Virus record (IMG/VR): IMGVR_UViG_3300044655_000403
Location: 1 to 38,913 of that record
Direction: 5' to 3' (one strand)
DNA from: a virus
DNA: 38,913 nt
How positions within the stretch are numbered: position 1 is the first letter of the stretch; each line of letters begins with the position of its first letter. The translations under genes and the position numbers were made by a program. The notes under the pieces were generated by a model that worked only from the letters and a program-made list of their open reading frames with translations, was not told the origin of the DNA and did not search any database. Positions 38,067-38,913 of the stretch are shown piece after piece.

Positions 38067-38509
38067 TTCCATCTCCCCCAAGTACATTCGTAAGCTATCC
38101 AAGTTGCAAATATGTAACACAACGCCATAACGCTTTTCATTACCCTTCTATCGCTTTGCTCCAAATACTTATCACGCTTGTCTTCCCACTGCTTCCTAGC
38201 TTTAATACCCTGTATTTCTTCCCACGCTTTTTCGCCATACTTCTTAACTATTTCGTGCTTAATCTTTTCTTCAGACTGCTTGGCTAACATCAGCCTTTGG
38301 AACTCGTCTACTGCTTCAATAATTGTTGTGGTATCAGCGTTAACAATCCTTGAATTCTTCCTTGATGCTGCTCTTTCTTTTGCTGCTTTATCCGCTACCG
38401 CCAGTACGCCATCAATTGCTTTAGATAGTTCTTCAGACGCCTTTACAGACTCATTAAGAGTCTTTGTGACCTGTTTCGTGCCATCTATAATTCCAAACGG
38501 ATCGGGCAT
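38063..38509 (-). CDS. Coiled-coil protein with C-terminal membrane segment, 148 aa
   Basis: Long charged helices (residues 10-118: LNESVKASEELSKAIDGVLA, QSEEKIKHEIVKKYGEKAWE) are followed by a hydrophobic segment near the C-terminus (VMKSVMALCYIFATWIAYEC), with positive residues on the inner side. A C-tail-anchored coiled coil in a lysis cluster could be an ejection, spanin-like or holin-accessory protein; spanins usually carry an N-terminal anchor, so that is less likely. No family is recognised. The start is supported by position (8 nt after the previous stop); the RBS is weak. Confidence 0.68.
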   Translation of the reverse strand: MPDPFGIIDGTKQVTKTLNESVKASEELSKAIDGVLAVADKAAKERAASRKNSRIVNADTTTIIEAVDEFQRLMLAKQSEEKIKHEIVKKYGEKAWEEIQGIKARKQWEDKRDKYLEQSDRRVMKSVMALCYIFATWIAYECTWGRWK

Positions 38510-38517
38510 GACTCAAT

Positions 38518-38730
38518 TTAAAACACCTTTCCGCCAGCGGCAGGTACTGAAGTTGCATGAATAGATATATGCTGTTTCAGGTTTAAAGGAGCTTTACAGT
38601 CTGAGCAGGTATCTGCCTCTAGCTCGGCTTCATCTAAGTCGTAACCACAGGCTGCACACACCACTTCTACCTCATGGGCAGGTTCAATCAACCCACCCTC
38701 TAAGTTTCTGGCTTCTACAAACTGTTTCAT
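38518..38730 (-). CDS. Zinc-ribbon protein, 70 aa
   Basis: Two Cys pairs, VCAACGYD and CSDCKAP, make a C-x2-C-(12-14)-C-x2-C zinc ribbon in residues 25-45. The remainder is polar, with a C-terminal HISIHATSVPAAGGKVF. Small zinc-ribbon proteins of this sort are frequent in phage structural or late regions and may bind protein or nucleic acid. The start overlaps the stop of the cut gene upstream (ATGA). Confidence 0.78.
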   Translation of the reverse strand: MKQFVEARNLEGGLIEPAHEVEVVCAACGYDLDEAELEADTCSDCKAPLNLKQHISIHATSVPAAGGKVF

Positions 38731-38912
38731 GTTAGTTCCATTTCTTCAAGTAAATGTAAATAATCATTGGATTCCCATAAATGTACCCAACTTAACTGTG
38801 GTGAAGCAATAACTGTAGGCTCTTGATATGAAAGATGATAGGCACATGATGGTATTGGGCTAAACAAACGAACATGACCTGTATTATTTTTTAAATTTAC
38901 ATACAGTTTATT
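38727..38912 (-). CDS. Partial hypothetical protein cut by the right edge
   Basis: The last 61 codons of a gene entering from the right edge are open to TGA at 38729-38727, which overlaps the ATG of the zinc-ribbon gene. The visible part contains VRLFSPIPSCAYHLSYQEPT and ends LHLLEEMELT. No motif is recognised. Its presence shows that the minus-strand operon starts outside the window. Confidence 0.65.
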   Translation of the reverse strand, partial: NKLYVNLKNNTGHVRLFSPIPSCAYHLSYQEPTVIASPQLSWVHLWESNDYLHLLEEMELT

Positions 38913-38913
38913 A

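Noticed and set aside
1-38913. Complete phage genome
   Set aside because: Terminase, portal and major capsid genes are missing and the right edge cuts a gene, so the window is a partial genome.

Overview
The window reads as part of a tailed-phage genome (a podovirus by its virion genes), probably infecting a proteobacterium. The evidence is tight packing with many 1-4 nt start/stop overlaps, a phage replication set, a lysis set and a podovirus-type tail/ejection set. Host RNA polymerase use is implied by sigma70-type promoters (TTGACA or TTGATC with TATAAT) and by two small proteins that resemble pieces of proteobacterial RNA polymerase. I see no terminase, portal, capsid, integrase or tRNA gene, so the genome continues beyond at least the right edge, where a gene is cut.

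Layout. 1-544 is non-coding and rich in G runs on the + strand. 545-12.2 kb (+) is an early/accessory region of about 25 mostly small genes, many unrecognised. It is threaded with at least 25 copies of the 15-bp palindrome CCTAACA(A/T)TGTTAGG, which I do not find anywhere to the right of 12,239. It also holds three near-identical promoter modules, three copies of a hairpin element, an AT-rich iteron-like field (1.63-1.98 kb) and a MoxR AAA+ / VWA metallopeptidase-like / DUF3150-like cassette. A 54-aa protein made of little more than the sigma70 region 4.2 recognition helix lies inside that cassette. 11.97-23.4 kb (+) is DNA metabolism: VRR-NUC nuclease, family A DNA polymerase with proofreading domain, an RpoA alpha-CTD-like protein, a lipoprotein, a Cas4-like PD-(D/E)XK nuclease, HNH nuclease, SNF2-type helicase, a possible ssDNA-binding protein, an HTH protein and a primase-helicase. 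A terminator near 23.5 kb separates this from the convergent right arm.

The right arm (23.5-38.9 kb, all minus strand) carries, in transcription order from the right edge, a cut gene, a zinc-ribbon protein, membrane/coiled-coil proteins, a 3TM-type holin, an M15 peptidase endolysin, a P22 gp10-like nozzle/stabilisation protein, a repeat-bearing structural protein, Gly/Ala-rich internal virion proteins, a GNAT acetyltransferase and a 2,126-aa presumed ejection protein with an HExxH motif.

Main lead. The palindrome is preserved in intergenic DNA, across start and stop codons, and inside genes in two different reading frames that give unrelated peptides. This points to selection on DNA or RNA rather than protein. 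Together with the repeated promoters, the alpha-CTD-like protein and the mini-sigma region 4.2 protein, it suggests a dispersed, phage-specific system for controlling early transcription or mRNA. Candidate binders in the window are the RHH-like protein at 11134 and the HTH protein at 20099. All functional statements are inferences from sequence reading; no searches were run.
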